A DNA stretch of 64,000 nucleotides from Halichoerus grypus (GCF_964656455.1 NC_135717.1:2666001-2730000); one strand, 5' to 3'. Shown: positions 48,066-58,840, counted from the first letter of the stretch. The notes: generated from the sequence alone by a model not told the origin. Numbers and translations: made by a program.

Positions 48066-49247
48066 AAAATACCATCCACTTTCTTCAAAGAAATGGAACA
48101 AATAATCCTAAAATTTGTATGGAACCAGAAAAGACCCCGTATAGCCAGAGGAATGTTGAAAAAGAAAAGCAAAGCTGGCGGCATCACAATTCCAGACTTC
48201 CAGCTCTACTACAAAGCTGTCATCATCAAGACAGTATGGTACTGGCACAAAAACAGACACATAGATCAATGGAACAGAATAGAGAGCCCAGAAATGGACC
48301 CTCAACTCTATGGTCAACTAATCTTCGACAAAGCAGGAAAGAATGTCCAATGGAAAAAAGACAGTCTCTTCAACAAATGGTGTTGGGAAAATTGGACAGC
48401 CACATGCAGAAGAATGAAACTGGACCATTTCCTTACACCACACACAAAAATAGACTCCAAATGGTTGAAAGACCTCAATGTGAGACAGGAGTCCATCAAA
48501 ATCCTAAAGGAGAACACAGGCAGCAACCTCTTCGACCTCAGCCGCAGCAACTTCTTCCTAGAAACATCGCCAAAGGCAAGGGAAGCAAGGGCAAAAATGA
48601 ACTATTGGGACTTCATCAAGATAAAAAGCTTTTGCAAAGCAAAGGAAACAGTCAACAAAACCAAAAGACAACTGACAGAATGGGAGAAGATATTTGCAAA
48701 TGACATATCAGATAAAGGGCTAGTATCCAAAATCTATAAAGAACTCATCAAACTCAACACCAAAAGAACAAAAAATCCAATCAAGAAATGGGCAGAAGAC
48801 ATGAACAGACATTTCTCCAAAGAAGACATCCAAATGGCCAACAGACACATGAAAAAGTGTTCAATATCGCTCGGCATCAGGGAAATCCAAATCAAAACCT
48901 CAATGAGATACCACCTCACACCAGTCAGAATGGCTAAAATTAACAAGTCAGGAAATGACAGATGTTGGCGGGGATGCGGAGAAAGGGGAACCCTCCTACA
49001 CTGTTGGTGGGAATGCAAGCTGGTGCAGCCACTCTGGAAAACAGTATGGAGGTTCCTCAAAAAGTTGAAAATAGAGCTACCATATGATCCAGCAATTGCA
49101 CTACTGGGTATTTACCCCAAAGATACAAAAGTAGGGACCCGAAAGGCTACGTGCACCCCGATGTTTATAGCAGCAATGTCCACAATAGCCAAACTGTGGA
49201 AAGAGCCAAGATGTCCATCAACAGATGAATGGATAAAGAAGATGTGG

Positions 49248-49259
49248 TATATATATATA
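49248..49259 (+). repeat. (TA)6 run that shifts the ORF2 frame
   Basis: Follows GATGTGG and precedes CAATGGAATATTATG. With five TA units the frame would read on as TACAATGGAATATTATGCAG and end at the TGA of 49394-49396. With six, translation leaves frame and stops at 49341-49343, losing the normal last ~45 residues. Confidence 0.85.
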
Positions 49260-49396
49260 CAATGGAATATTATGCAGCCATCAAAAGGAATAAGATCTTG
49301 CCATTTGCAACGACGTGGAAGGAACTGGAGGGTATTATGCTGAGCGAAATAAGTCAAACAGAGAAAGACATGTATCATATGACCTCACTGATATGA

Positions 49397-49865
49397 GGAA
49401 TTCTTAATCTCAGGAAACAAACTGAGGGCTGCTGGAGTGGGGGGTGGGGTGGGAGGGATGGGGTGACTGGGTGATGGACAATGGGGAGGGTATGTGTTCT
49501 GGTAAGCGCTGTGAATTGTGCAGGACTGTTGAATCTCAGATCTGTACCTCTGAAACAAATAATGCAATATATGTTAAGAAAGAAAAAAAGAAGAAGAAGA
49601 ATGTAGCAGGAGGGGAAGAATGAAGGGGGGGAAATCGGAGGGGGAGAAGAACCATGAGAGACGATGGACTCTGAAAAACAAACTGAGGGTTCTAGAGGGG
49701 AGGGGGTTGGGAGGATGGGTTAGCCTGGTGATGGGTATTGAGGAGGGCACGTTCTGCATGGAGCACTGGGTGTTATGCACAAACAATGAATCATGGAACA
49801 CTATATCTAAAACTAATGATGTAATGTATGGGGATTAACATAACAATAAAAAAAATTTAAAAATG
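49397..49865 (+). other. L1 3' UTR with two G-rich modules
   Basis: Two homologous modules begin at ACAAACTGAGGG (49418 and 49679) and end near TGAATC (49530 and 49787), spaced 257-261 bp. The first holds a strong G-quadruplex candidate at 49439-49463, with four or more runs of three to six G. G-rich 3' UTR tracts are a recurrent feature of mammalian L1s. The segment ends in AATAAA. Confidence 0.8.
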
Positions 49866-49891
49866 AAAAAAAAAAAAAAAAAAAAAAAAAA
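49845..49891 (+). terminator. L1 polyadenylation signal and A-tail
   Basis: AATAAA at 49845-49850, followed by A-rich sequence and a nearly pure A run that abuts the right target duplication. L1 signals of this kind are weak and allow read-through. Confidence 0.9.
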
Positions 49892-49909
49892 AGAATCCTC
49901 CGGGCACTT
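49892..49909 (+). repeat. Target-site duplication, right copy, of the full-length L1
   Basis: Perfect 18-bp match to 42465-42482. Its first A is ambiguous with the poly(A) tail. Confidence 0.97.
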
Positions 49910-49948
49910 AACAGTTGTGTGACCGGTCATCACTGAACTATTCTGAGG

Positions 49949-50187
49949 TTGTTTTTTTTTTTTTTTAATTAATTTATTTTTATTTTAATTTAATTTTATT
50001 TATTTTAATTAATTTTATTTTATTTTATGGAGAGAGAACAAGGGGGTGGGGAGTGGCAGCAGAGGGAGAGGGAGAAGCAGACTCCCCTCTGAGCAGGGAG
50101 CCCGATTCCAGGCTTGATCCCAGAACCCTGGGATCATGACGTGAGCCGAAGGCAGATGCTCAACCAACTGAGCCACCCAGGCGCCCC
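49949..50187 (-). mobile_element. Can-SINE, antisense, with expanded AT-rich tail
   Basis: A long TTTTATTTTAATT tail leads to GGAGAGAGAACAAGG and the head CTGAGCCACCCAGGCGCCCC. It lies 40 bp after the L1 target duplication. Confidence 0.9.
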
Positions 50188-50249
50188 AACATGTGTTATA
50201 TATTGATGATTCACATTTATCTGAGCTCTCAAGTTCTCTATCCAACCAT

Positions 50250-51295
50250 CAACTCGATTTTTTCACTTGTGTGTTTCCAGGGTACCGCAGACTCAGCATG
50301 TGCTAGGCCAGGCTCTTCTACCTGCTCAAGCACTCCGTAACTTAGGAGTCATCCTCGATGCCTCATCCACGTTATCCCCACATTTCACGGTTTTTCCTCC
50401 CAAATGTCTTTCCCACCTGTCCTCTGTTTCTGCTACTGCCACCCTAACCCAAGCTAACACCATCTCTTTCTTGGACAAGTGTAGTGGTTTTTTAGTGGAT
50501 CTGGTCTCATCCATTCTGGTGCCCTTCCTGTCTGTTTGCCACCCATTGCCAACAGGATTTCTTTTTTTTTTTTTTTTAAGATTTTATTTATTTGACAGAG
50601 AGAGACACAGCAAGAGAGGGAACACAAGCAGGGGGAAGGAGGGGGGGAGGGAGAAGCAGGCTTCCCGCGGAGCAGGGAGCCCGATGCGGGGCTCGATCCC
50701 AGAACCCCGGGATCATGACCCGAGCCAAAGGCAGATGCTTAACGACTGAGTCACCCAGGCGCCCCACCAACAGGATTTCTGAAACACAAAAATAATATCA
50801 TGCTACCCCACCTGCTTATTTTTCAGTGCCTTCCAATTGATGTTAGGATAAAGGCCAGAATCCTTAACATGGACTGTGTGGTCTGGATTTTACCTCTCTG
50901 CTTTCTCCCTTCCTTTCCCCTGATGTGTGAGTGCCTTGCTCCCTCCTGATAGGGGGCTTTACACTTGTTTCTTTCTCTTCCCTCACCTAAATGTCCTCCT
51001 TCAGATGTTAGTTAGCACAGATGTCATTTCCTCAGGGACGTTGTCCCTGATTCCTGTGGAGACTGAGTGAGGACTTGTAGGCTTTCCCTGTCCTTCATGT
51101 CCTTTGCACACATGTAATTTTACATTTAATTTTGTGGTAATTTGATTAATGTCTCTTTCCCCATGACATCAAGGACCGTGTCCTTTTTTCCCCCCCCCCA
51201 GCATTTTAACCTTGGTGCTGCAAAACACTTAGTATTATATGTTTGGGACTGACATATTCTTGAATGAGAGAATAAATGAGGAAAGAATGAATGAA
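50250..51295 (+). mobile_element. L2 fragment, sense, split by a SINE
   Basis: CTTAGGAGTCATCCTCGATG, CAGTGCCTTCCAATTGATGT, AGGATAAAGGCCAGAATCCT and, near the end, TGAATGAGAGAATAAATGAG follow the L2 reverse-transcriptase end and 3' UTR order. Confidence 0.75.
50563..50766 (-). mobile_element. Can-SINE, antisense
   Basis: The target duplication CCAACAGGATTTCT is at 50549-50562 and 50767-50780. T-run to GAGTCACCCAGGCGCCCC. Inserted in L2. Confidence 0.96.
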
Positions 51296-51660
51296 TGACA
51301 TCAGATAGATTGGGGTTTGAGTTCTGGCTCTTATACTTACTTGTTATGTGACCTTGAGCAAGCTTTTACAGAGGTCAGTTTCTCTAAAAGCCTTTCTTCC
51401 TCATTTATTGAATGGGGATAATAGGGGTCCTAGATGGCTCAGTGGGTTAAGCACTGGATTCTTGATTTTTGGCTCAGGTCATGATCTCAGAGTTGTGAGG
51501 TGGAGCCCTGGGTCAGGCTCTGCACTCAGTGGGTAGTCTGCTTGAGGATTCTCTCTCCTTCTGCCCACCCCTGCCACTGACTTCCCTCTCTAAATAAAAT
51601 AAATGGGGTTAATAATTGTACATAGTATAAAAATACAAAAATTTCATAGTTCAGTTCCAG
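51296..51660 (+). repeat. MIR element, sense, split by a SINE
   Basis: GGGTTTGAGTTCTGGCTCTT, TTATGTGACCTTGAGCAAGC and TCATTTATTGAATGGGGATA before the SINE, and GGTTAATAATTGTACATAGT after it. Confidence 0.75.
51424..51601 (+). mobile_element. Can-SINE, older subtype
   Basis: GGGGTCCTAGATGGCTCAGT, then GATTCTTGATTTTTGGCTCA and a TAAATAAAATAA tail. The target duplication AATGGGGATAATA / AATGGGGTTAATA is at 51411-51423 and 51602-51614. Confidence 0.93.
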
Positions 51661-52359
51661 CCCCTGTAAGTGCCAATTAATCATCAGACAATCATGATTG
51701 TTACTACAGGAGTGTTTGTAACTTCTGGTTTTCTAAAGTAGGTGAGTTTTCTGTGCATGTTTAAACTACTTTAGCTTCAAGGAACAAATGATCTTAGGCC
51801 TTGTGAGTCTTCATCTCTGCTTGTCTCTCCGGTAATGCTGGTCTTCCCTTACATTGGTCCATGTTAGTGTCTGATTTTAACACATTCCTTCCATAACAGG
51901 CTGTATGAGGAGGATCTAATATAATGGTGACGTTGGCACCTGAACTGGCTTGTTCGTCACGTTCCAGGCATGTGGGCCCCATCTTTCACCTTTAATCCCA
52001 CTCCAGGCACCTGTAAGCTCAGGGCCATGTCCCCCGTCTTTGGGGCTTTAGAACCCAGAGGTCCAAGCACATGTAAAATATTCTTACTCTTAATCTGTCC
52101 TTTTCTGACAGCTTTAATCTGAAACCAATCAGCCTCCTTTAGGATGCTTTAACTATGACTTAACCAGTCATTTAAATATTTTATGTACTTATTTCTGAAT
52201 ACTGTTACACTGACATATCTTTCTCTGTGTGAAATATACAAATGCTCATTTCAAGTATATAAAGTCATTTTTTGGGACAGAGGAAATTTGCTTTCTATTG
52301 TTAGCAAGATAGTAAAGTTAAACTTGGCATGCCTTTCCATTCTGTCTCTCTTTTTTAAT
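51661..52359. other. No gene seen
   Basis: 51780-52080 is a GC-richer patch that I cannot assign to a repeat family or an exon. Confidence 0.4.
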
Positions 52360-52375
52360 AAAAGCTATGCTTTTA

Positions 52376-52571
52376 TTAATTTTGAGAGAGAGAGCATAGC
52401 AGGGGGTGGGGGTGGAGGGGCAGAGGGAGAGAGAGAGAGAGAATCTTAAGCAGGCTCCGTGCCCACAGCAGAACTTTGGTATGGGGCTTGATCTCGTGAC
52501 CCTGAGATCATGACCTCAGCCGAAATCAGGAGTTGGACGCTTAACTGACTGAGCCACCCACGCACCCCTAG
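52376..52571 (-). mobile_element. Can-SINE, antisense, older subtype
   Basis: The target duplication AAAAGCTATGCTTTTA is at 52360-52375 and 52572-52587, perfect over 16 bp. The body has GAAATCAGGAGTTGGACGCT. Confidence 0.95.
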
Positions 52572-52587
52572 AAAAGCTATGCTTTTA

Positions 52588-54830
52588 AAGCCAACATTTA
52601 TAACACAAGGACAATAAATGTTTTATTGATACAATTCATAGTTTGTTTTTAACATTCACATATAAAGAAAGTAACTTGGTTAAAGTACATTTCAGTTTAA
52701 TGACTTATTTCTCAGTTCACTGTTTTTATAGCAGATTTTTACAAAATACATCATGACTTTATATTATATATTAGTTCTTATCTGGAGAAAAATATACATT
52801 TATGTGATTTTTTTTTTTTCCTTTAGAATTTGCCATCAAACTATAGTTTACTCTGAGTATTTAAAAAATAATATACCCTTTGTGGCTCAGGTAACATTTT
52901 TGCTCACCAGTCGTGCACTTGAGGAAGACCCCTGAAAAGGGAGTGCACACACTCTTACAGGAATCAAGAATCAGAAATTTGAGTGTGGTGGAGCTAATTC
53001 TATGAGAGAGGCTGCTGCTGGAGGGCTTCCCAATGCAAATTGGAGCTAAGTCTCCACTCAGAGTGATTACTGGAATTCTGGGGACAAATCCTCAGAACTT
53101 TTTGATTTATGATATGGGCTGGCTTCTGGGGTGAAGCAGAGGCTCTCATGTCTAGTTTGTCACCTAGGACAATCAGTGGCATTCTCTGGAGGTTCTCATA
53201 ATTCGTTCCAACATTTGTATAACACATAGAAATTCAAAAACCCAAAATGAAGATTTTTGGAGAAATGGGCATAGAAAACAGTGAAAAAACCTCAGCGTAG
53301 TTTGAGATTTCAGCAACTGAAGACTTAAGTTGAGAAGAGGTATTTCTAGTAGAGATACTCTGATGTCCCTAACCCTCGGTTTTTCTTGTTATTTAATACT
53401 TAGGAAAGCTTTTCTTCTTTTTTGTGTGGCTTTACATCCCTCTAATTGCTGAATTTTGTATAATGTTGGGTTATTGGTGGGATCAAGCCTGCCATGTACT
53501 ATAAACACAGTCTTCCTGATTAATTACTTTTTGGAGGGTGGGAAAGTCCCATAAAGGAAGGTGGATCTATGTTCTTTTATCTGCTTATCTGAACATTCAG
53601 GCAGACTTGGAAGGTCTGGAAGGAGCGTCTGGTGAGCCAGCTTAGAGCATTATATTGGTGTTTACTAAAGGATTTTACCGCTTATGGATAGAGCATTTCA
53701 GGGAGTCAACGCTGAGTTATCCATTGGTCTAAAATCCTAACCAACTGTAGGGACATAGAGGAGGATTTATTAACCACACCTGAGACATGCTCACATGACC
53801 AGATCCTTTCTGACTAAAAGGTGCTATAGTAATTTTCCATCCCTCTGTTTTTCTGGACTAATAGTAAAGCACAGACATGAACCCTTTGAATTCTTCTTCA
53901 GGAGGTGGTGGTTTTTCTCTCCTCAAATGGACAACTCTGAGAAGGTGAGGTTTTGTTACTGGCTCTGCCTTGGCTTCTACTCTTATGAATGGGACCGTTG
54001 GACACATTAGCACATTAAACTCATGGGAAACTTTCTAATTTTGTTTGGTTCTTGGGATAGGAAGAGCCTTAGTGCCTTCAGGCAGATTCTTAGCTTTATA
54101 TGCTGGTTCTGGGAGCTGTGTTCTGCAGGATATGGATGCAAATATTGACCTTACAATGAGGCCCTGGATGCTGCTTCCCAAAACATTAATAGGAAGCACA
54201 GCAACATCAAATCACTCCTTCTCTGTGATACTGGAGAAATGCTGGGTGCTTACCTAGAGAACGTTATTCTGCCACAGACAGGGTTCTTACCTAGTTGATG
54301 TCCTAACTTCAAGTATCTGGTTGGGTTGTGTCTTACCATTTGGGTTCTTTAGCTTGGGCTGTGAGCTCAGCCTTGTACTTTGTTTGGCAGGTTTTCTCAT
54401 CTTCATCCACTCTTATCTCAGAATGCGTATATCTGTTTTTTGAGCCGTGTTCCATATCCACAGTTCATATGAAATTGCTTGTCATTCTTGCTTATCACTT
54501 AAAATAATAACTGACTCCTTTGTTTTGTGACATTTGCTAATAATGGCAGAGCTATCCAAACACACAATAATCTGTCAAGAGAATTGCACAAAGTATCCCC
54601 CTTCCCCCTCTCCAAAGCAAAGTTGAATTGAAAACATAAAGTGAATTTTCATATATAAGGATTTTGACTCATGATTTTTACTATGTGTTAGATTGATACC
54701 AAATGACTGGAGGCACTGAGTTTTTAAAATCGGAAATACTTATACATCATCCATGGTAAACATCCAGTCCTTTTTTATTAAAAGTGTCTGTTTTTCCAGT
54801 TCTTTTGATAAATATGCTGTAAAAATCTCT
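52588..54830. other. No gene seen
   Basis: About 2.2 kb of unique sequence. Open frames at 53000-53227 (-), 53795-54010 (+) and 54045-54257 (+) carry no recognised domain. Confidence 0.45.
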
Positions 54831-54835
54831 CGATA

Positions 54836-54854
54836 CACACACACACACACACAC
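54836..54854 (+). repeat. (AC)n microsatellite
   Basis: CACACACACACACACACAC-type run after GATA. Confidence 0.9.
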
Positions 54855-55033
54855 CCCATGTGTATATTTGAAAAAATATATGTAGTTAGTAAATAAGACT
54901 TTAAGGAAAGAGACACCAAAATGTTGATAAATGTGGTTATACCTGGGTGGTAGAATTTGAGATGCTTTCTATTTTGCTCTATGCTTCGTGGGGAACATGT
55001 GTTATTTTTATTGTCAATAAAAATTTTTTTCGG

Positions 55034-55236
55034 GACGCCTGGGTGGCTCAGTTGGTTAAGCGACTGCCTTCGGCTCAGGTCATGATCCTGGAGTCCCGGG
55101 ATCGAGTCCCGCATCAGGCTCCCTGCTCGGCAGGGAGTCTGCTTCTCCCTCTGACCCTCCTCCCTCTCATGCTCTCTGTCTCTCATTCTCTCTCTCTCAA
55201 ATAAATAAATAAAATCTTTAAAAAAAAAAAAAAAAA
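55034..55236 (+). mobile_element. Can-SINE
   Basis: GACGCCTGGGTGGCTCAGTT head and AAATAAATAAATAAAATC tail with a long A-run. Flanked by AAAAATTTTTTTC-like sequence on both sides (probable target duplication). Confidence 0.94.
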
Positions 55237-57180
55237 TTTTTTTTTCTATGCTTTTAAAATTTGCCAATAATTAAAGACCGTAAAATTTGTATATTGACCA
55301 ACATTTGAATTGGAGCTAAATATCACTTATATTTCTCAAGAAGAGGAAAATATTTTTATTCCTGTAATTAAAATGAGCCCTACTGATGGTGTTCAGGAAT
55401 TGTTGGCCACTGTACTTTTGATACATGTGAAAACTGTACCTGGTAAAATAACTCTCTAATAGGTTTTTGGAAAAATGGACTAGGTATTCCTTTATATGAG
55501 TGAGTTTGTCTGCTTTCAGCTAATTATCATAGTAAATTCTTTTAAATTTGGTACCTGTTACTAAAATACAACAAAAATCATAGTCCATCTTTGCAACTAT
55601 CAGGGTTCCTTAAGCACAAAGTTTGTTGAAACCTTTAATTTTAAAGGTTTCTTCAATAGTGATTTCTTCATTAGTGATTTCTTTCTTCATTTTTTTGAAC
55701 TTCTAATTTGAGGTAGGATTAAAAATAAACTTAATTTTATGTGTTTTAAATTGGAGTATTAAAACTCATTCTCCAAATGAAAATTTGTTTCCCATAGCAT
55801 AAGACCTTATTTATTAGCTTATGCATTGGAACAGTGCTTGGAGAAATCTGAAAATGCATCACAAAGTTATTAGAGATCTTGCTTGTATATAATTTTTAAG
55901 CTGAGTTTCTAATTGTCATACATAGGTGACATAATCATTATTGTTACTGTATTTCTTGAATGAGGATTTAAGCAGTTCTCCACCTCAGACATTTATAATG
56001 TAATACATCCAAGAAATGAATAGTTATCTCAGTATTTTTGGATGGAAGAAATAAAGCATAGAGAAATCAGTCTGTTGTGAAAAAGTTCAGATATATATAT
56101 TCAACATTTCTTTATTCCTACTTCATGTGAGACATTCTTGTTGTCTCTTGGACAACAAGAATGTCTTTTACTGGTGACATGCAGTTCTCTTGTGCCCAAT
56201 ACTGTGTTTTCTGAAACGGTATAAATAAAAGTTGGTTGATATAATTTTGGGGGCTAACTTTACACAATTTGGGCTTTTTCTCTGGTTACATGAAGTTACA
56301 AAATACTCATTAACAATATATTGTTAGGTTTAAAGATTTTTTTTGATCATGTGATAATATACAGGCTGGTTTTAAATTTGGAATTTTGTATCAATGAAGT
56401 GATTTCCTCAGATATTCTTTAGTAGAATAGAACTGAAAACATGCAGTAAGTAGCATTAGGTTATGTTTATTTCAGTATTTGAGTATTTTTGGAGAGCTTA
56501 TCTACTTCATTGTGATTTGGTTTTCCAGTCAGGGCTTATTTCTAGCTTGGTTTTCCAAAGAAAGTTTTTTTGTGAGTGAATGCCTTGCTTTTCCTTATCC
56601 ATTGACCTTTCAGAAGACTTTCTATTCTCCATTTAATGCCTAATTATTTAAGGATTCTCTGGGCAGTTTGCTTGAAGTCTGTTTTTCCCTCTTAGCCATT
56701 GACAGCAAAACACATCTGCCTGAGTGAGGCCCCTTTGATCTTCAGAGAGCTTTATCTAAAGGGAGATTAAAAAGAAGTCTGTCAGGCATTTTCCCAAAGA
56801 AATTGAAAATGCTTCCTCAGATTTCAGATCAGGTGAAGCTGCTTCTCTGAATTAAGACATAGGACAATAACTATGTTGATCAATGGTTTAATCATAGGTT
56901 AAAGATTTCAGAGATTTGCCTTACTTGGTATGAGGGAATATTTTTTATTTCAGCACAGACACAAATTTCATACAAAAATATTGATGGCCAGAAGCAACTT
57001 CTGTCCATTAATTTTACCGTTTTTTAATACTACTAGTGTCTCTGGAGAAGAAATGAACAAGGTTCTGTTTGTTTTCAGTTTTGTTTGAACCTAGCGTCCT
57101 GGGAGGAATTTTTAACCAGTCTTTTCTGAATCTAGAGTTTGAAGATTTCAGAGATGCATATGATGTAGTTTTTGAATATA
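55237..57180. other. No gene seen
   Basis: AT-rich unique DNA. Contains short hairpins at 55628-55651 and 56130-56166. Confidence 0.45.
56130..56166. repeat. Perfect hairpin, 16-bp stem, 5-nt loop
   Basis: AGACATTCTTGTTGTC, loop TCTTG, then the exact reverse complement. Confidence 0.97.
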
Positions 57181-57185
57181 GGTGA

Positions 57186-57930
57186 GGTTTGGTGGGGTGA
57201 GATCTAGAGCTGACGGCCAAGAAAGAATTCTTGAGACGTCTTTGGTGCAAAATGGTTGTTTTATTAAAACACGGGGACAGGACTTGTGGGCAGAAAGAGC
57301 TGCTGCACTGGGGTCGTGAGGGGTGGCTGATGATACATTTGGGAGTTGGGGGAGATAAGGAAAAGGGGAGTTTTCAAAGGAACTTTTATAGGCTAGAGAG
57401 GACCTACCAGATACTGAAGGCCTTGCCATTGTCAGGTTAAGGTGGTTTTTCCCTCTAGCAAGGCATTAACATTAAGACAGTTGGAGGAACATTATACTCT
57501 TGTGCCTTAAGTATTTGTCAATGGGCTGGAGATTATAAGGACAGTTAATTTTATCTACATTTCCTTCTGGAAGTTAGGTTATCTATAAGAATGCTTTCTT
57601 TCCTGGGGCACCTGGATGACTCAATTGGTTGAGTGTCTGCCTTTGGCTCAGGTCATAATCTCAGGATCCTGGGATCCAGTCCCACATCTGGCTCGCTGCT
57701 CAGCGGGAGTCTGCTGCTCCCTCTGACCCTCCCCATCTTGTGTGCATGGCGTGTGTGTGCACTCTCTCTTTCTCTCTCTAATAAAATCTTAATAAAAAAG
57801 AATGCATTTTTCCTGTCAGTCTCTAAGACGTTTGTAAATTGAGGGCAACTCCTGTCTTGCAGGACTATAATCTCAAAATTAACCATTTGTTTTTCCTTCC
57901 CTTAGCTTTAGGGCAGCCAGGAGTGCCTGA
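57186..57930 (-). repeat. ERV-type LTR-like block, antisense, split by a SINE
   Basis: On the minus strand a TATAAAA box (near 57390) precedes AATAAA (near 57260). The block (GGTGCAAAATGGTTGTTTTA, ACCTACCAGATACTGAAGGC, GGCAACTCCTGTCTTGCAGG) resembles an LTR consensus I have seen but cannot name. No coding internal region is present. Confidence 0.45.
57605..57797 (+). mobile_element. Can-SINE
   Basis: GGGGCACCTGGATGACTCAA head and an AATAAAATCTTAATAAAA tail. Imperfect target duplication AAGAATGCTTTCTTTCCT / AAGAATGCATTTTTCCT at 57587 and 57798. Confidence 0.92.
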
Positions 57931-58840
57931 GGAATGTTGTACATGTCCCACCTTGAGTGTGGTGGTTGGGGGGTGGTTGTAGGGTGTCACCTTGTGATTT
58001 GTCCTCAGCTTGCCTTCTGCTCCCTCATCACTTACGCCAACCCCCTCCCTCCTTTTACACAAGCACGCACACACACACACACACATACATGCATGCACGC
58101 ACCCACAGTGCTTATGTTGTGCCAGGCTCTAGATTTGTACTCTTTACCAGGAGCAAACCTAACAGGTGTAGGATCTGATAGGCTGTAGGCTTCAGAGAAA
58201 GTTCATATACTGTCCTTAAAACAGTATATACAACTATTTAAAGATCTCTCGAAGGGCTTCACTTTTAGTAAAGAAATACAAAATCTATACTCAAATAAAT
58301 TGAATTTCTGATTCACTATTAATTTTAATCTTTTAAAAGCTTAGAGCTAAGAACAGCTAATGAAATTAATTTATAACATAGAATATGTCTGTAAAAAGTC
58401 TTTGAACCTTCTCATTCAGTTAGTGAGAAAACCTTGAGAAAGAAAAACCTGTAGCAGGGTGTAATGGAAACTATTGAAGTTGGGGGTGTGGAAGGAGAGG
58501 AAGCAATAAGGAAGTCTAACACAGGGTTACAGGTGATTTCTGAAATGAATGGTTGAAAGGACACAGAAAATAAGGAGCTGACGGGAGAATCAAGCTTTCC
58601 AAATTTCTTTTCAGAAATTCCAGGCTTTTTATGAAATTTTGAGAAAATGGCTTAGCCTTATGTTTTTCCATTTTGAGCTGCTTGGAAGAAAATATCATAT
58701 AAATGCAAATTTCTGCTATAATCATTTATCCATCTTGTATTATGTGCTTAAAGATTTGGAGAATCCAGAAGCTGTTTAATATAAAAGGCATTGCCTATAA
58801 AATATTCCTTTATCACATAAATAGTTTGCTGTATTTGATA
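57931..58840. other. No gene seen; contains a (AC)n run
   Basis: 58069-58084 is an AC run. The rest is unique. Confidence 0.45.

Larger units (their letters stand above)
45350..49396 (+). pseudogene. L1 ORF2 (endonuclease-reverse transcriptase), broken by a SINE and a TA-repeat frameshift
   Basis: ORF2p nicks target DNA and reverse-transcribes L1 RNA at the nick (target-primed reverse transcription). The N-terminal APE-like endonuclease shows LNVNGLN at residue 12, CCLQETHF at 38 with catalytic Glu42, and FSDHNAL with Asp228/His229. The reverse transcriptase shows [14 protein letters not shown], the [11 protein letters not shown] block and the catalytic FADD at residues 699-702. A C-terminal Cys/His motif (C-x3-C-x8-H-x4-C region near 48963-49020) follows the SINE. 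A Can-SINE after about codon 835 adds 229 bp, so the frame runs into the SINE and stops at 48028. The original frame resumes at 48084 and is open until a TA repeat at 49248-49259, where it shifts; the expected TGA is at 49394-49396. Discounting both lesions the frame is about 1271 codons against 1275 in human. The endonuclease and reverse transcriptase parts are intact and in one frame. Confidence 0.95.
42483..49891 (+). mobile_element. Full-length LINE-1 (L1) retrotransposon, nearly intact
   Basis: A complete autonomous non-LTR retrotransposon of 7409 bp, about 7180 bp without its nested SINE. In order it has a CpG-rich 5' UTR with promoter, ORF1, an 81-bp spacer, ORF2, a G-rich 3' UTR, AATAAA and an A-tail. 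It is flanked by a perfect 18-bp target-site duplication, AGAATCCTCCGGGCACTT, at 42465-42482 and 49892-49909, so both ends are original and it is not 5'-truncated. The cleavage site on the top strand reads GATT/AGAATC, close to the usual L1 endonuclease preference. ORF1 is open from end to end; ORF2 has only a SINE insertion and a TA-repeat frameshift. The perfect flanking duplication suggests a fairly young insertion. Transcription and retrotransposition cannot be judged from sequence, and the ORF2 lesions make this copy non-autonomous now. Confidence 0.97.

Noticed and set aside
47988..49343. Apparent separate 451-codon gene
   Set aside because: It is the C-terminal part of L1 ORF2, reopened in another phase by the 229-bp SINE insertion, with a SINE-derived N-terminus and no ATG of its own.
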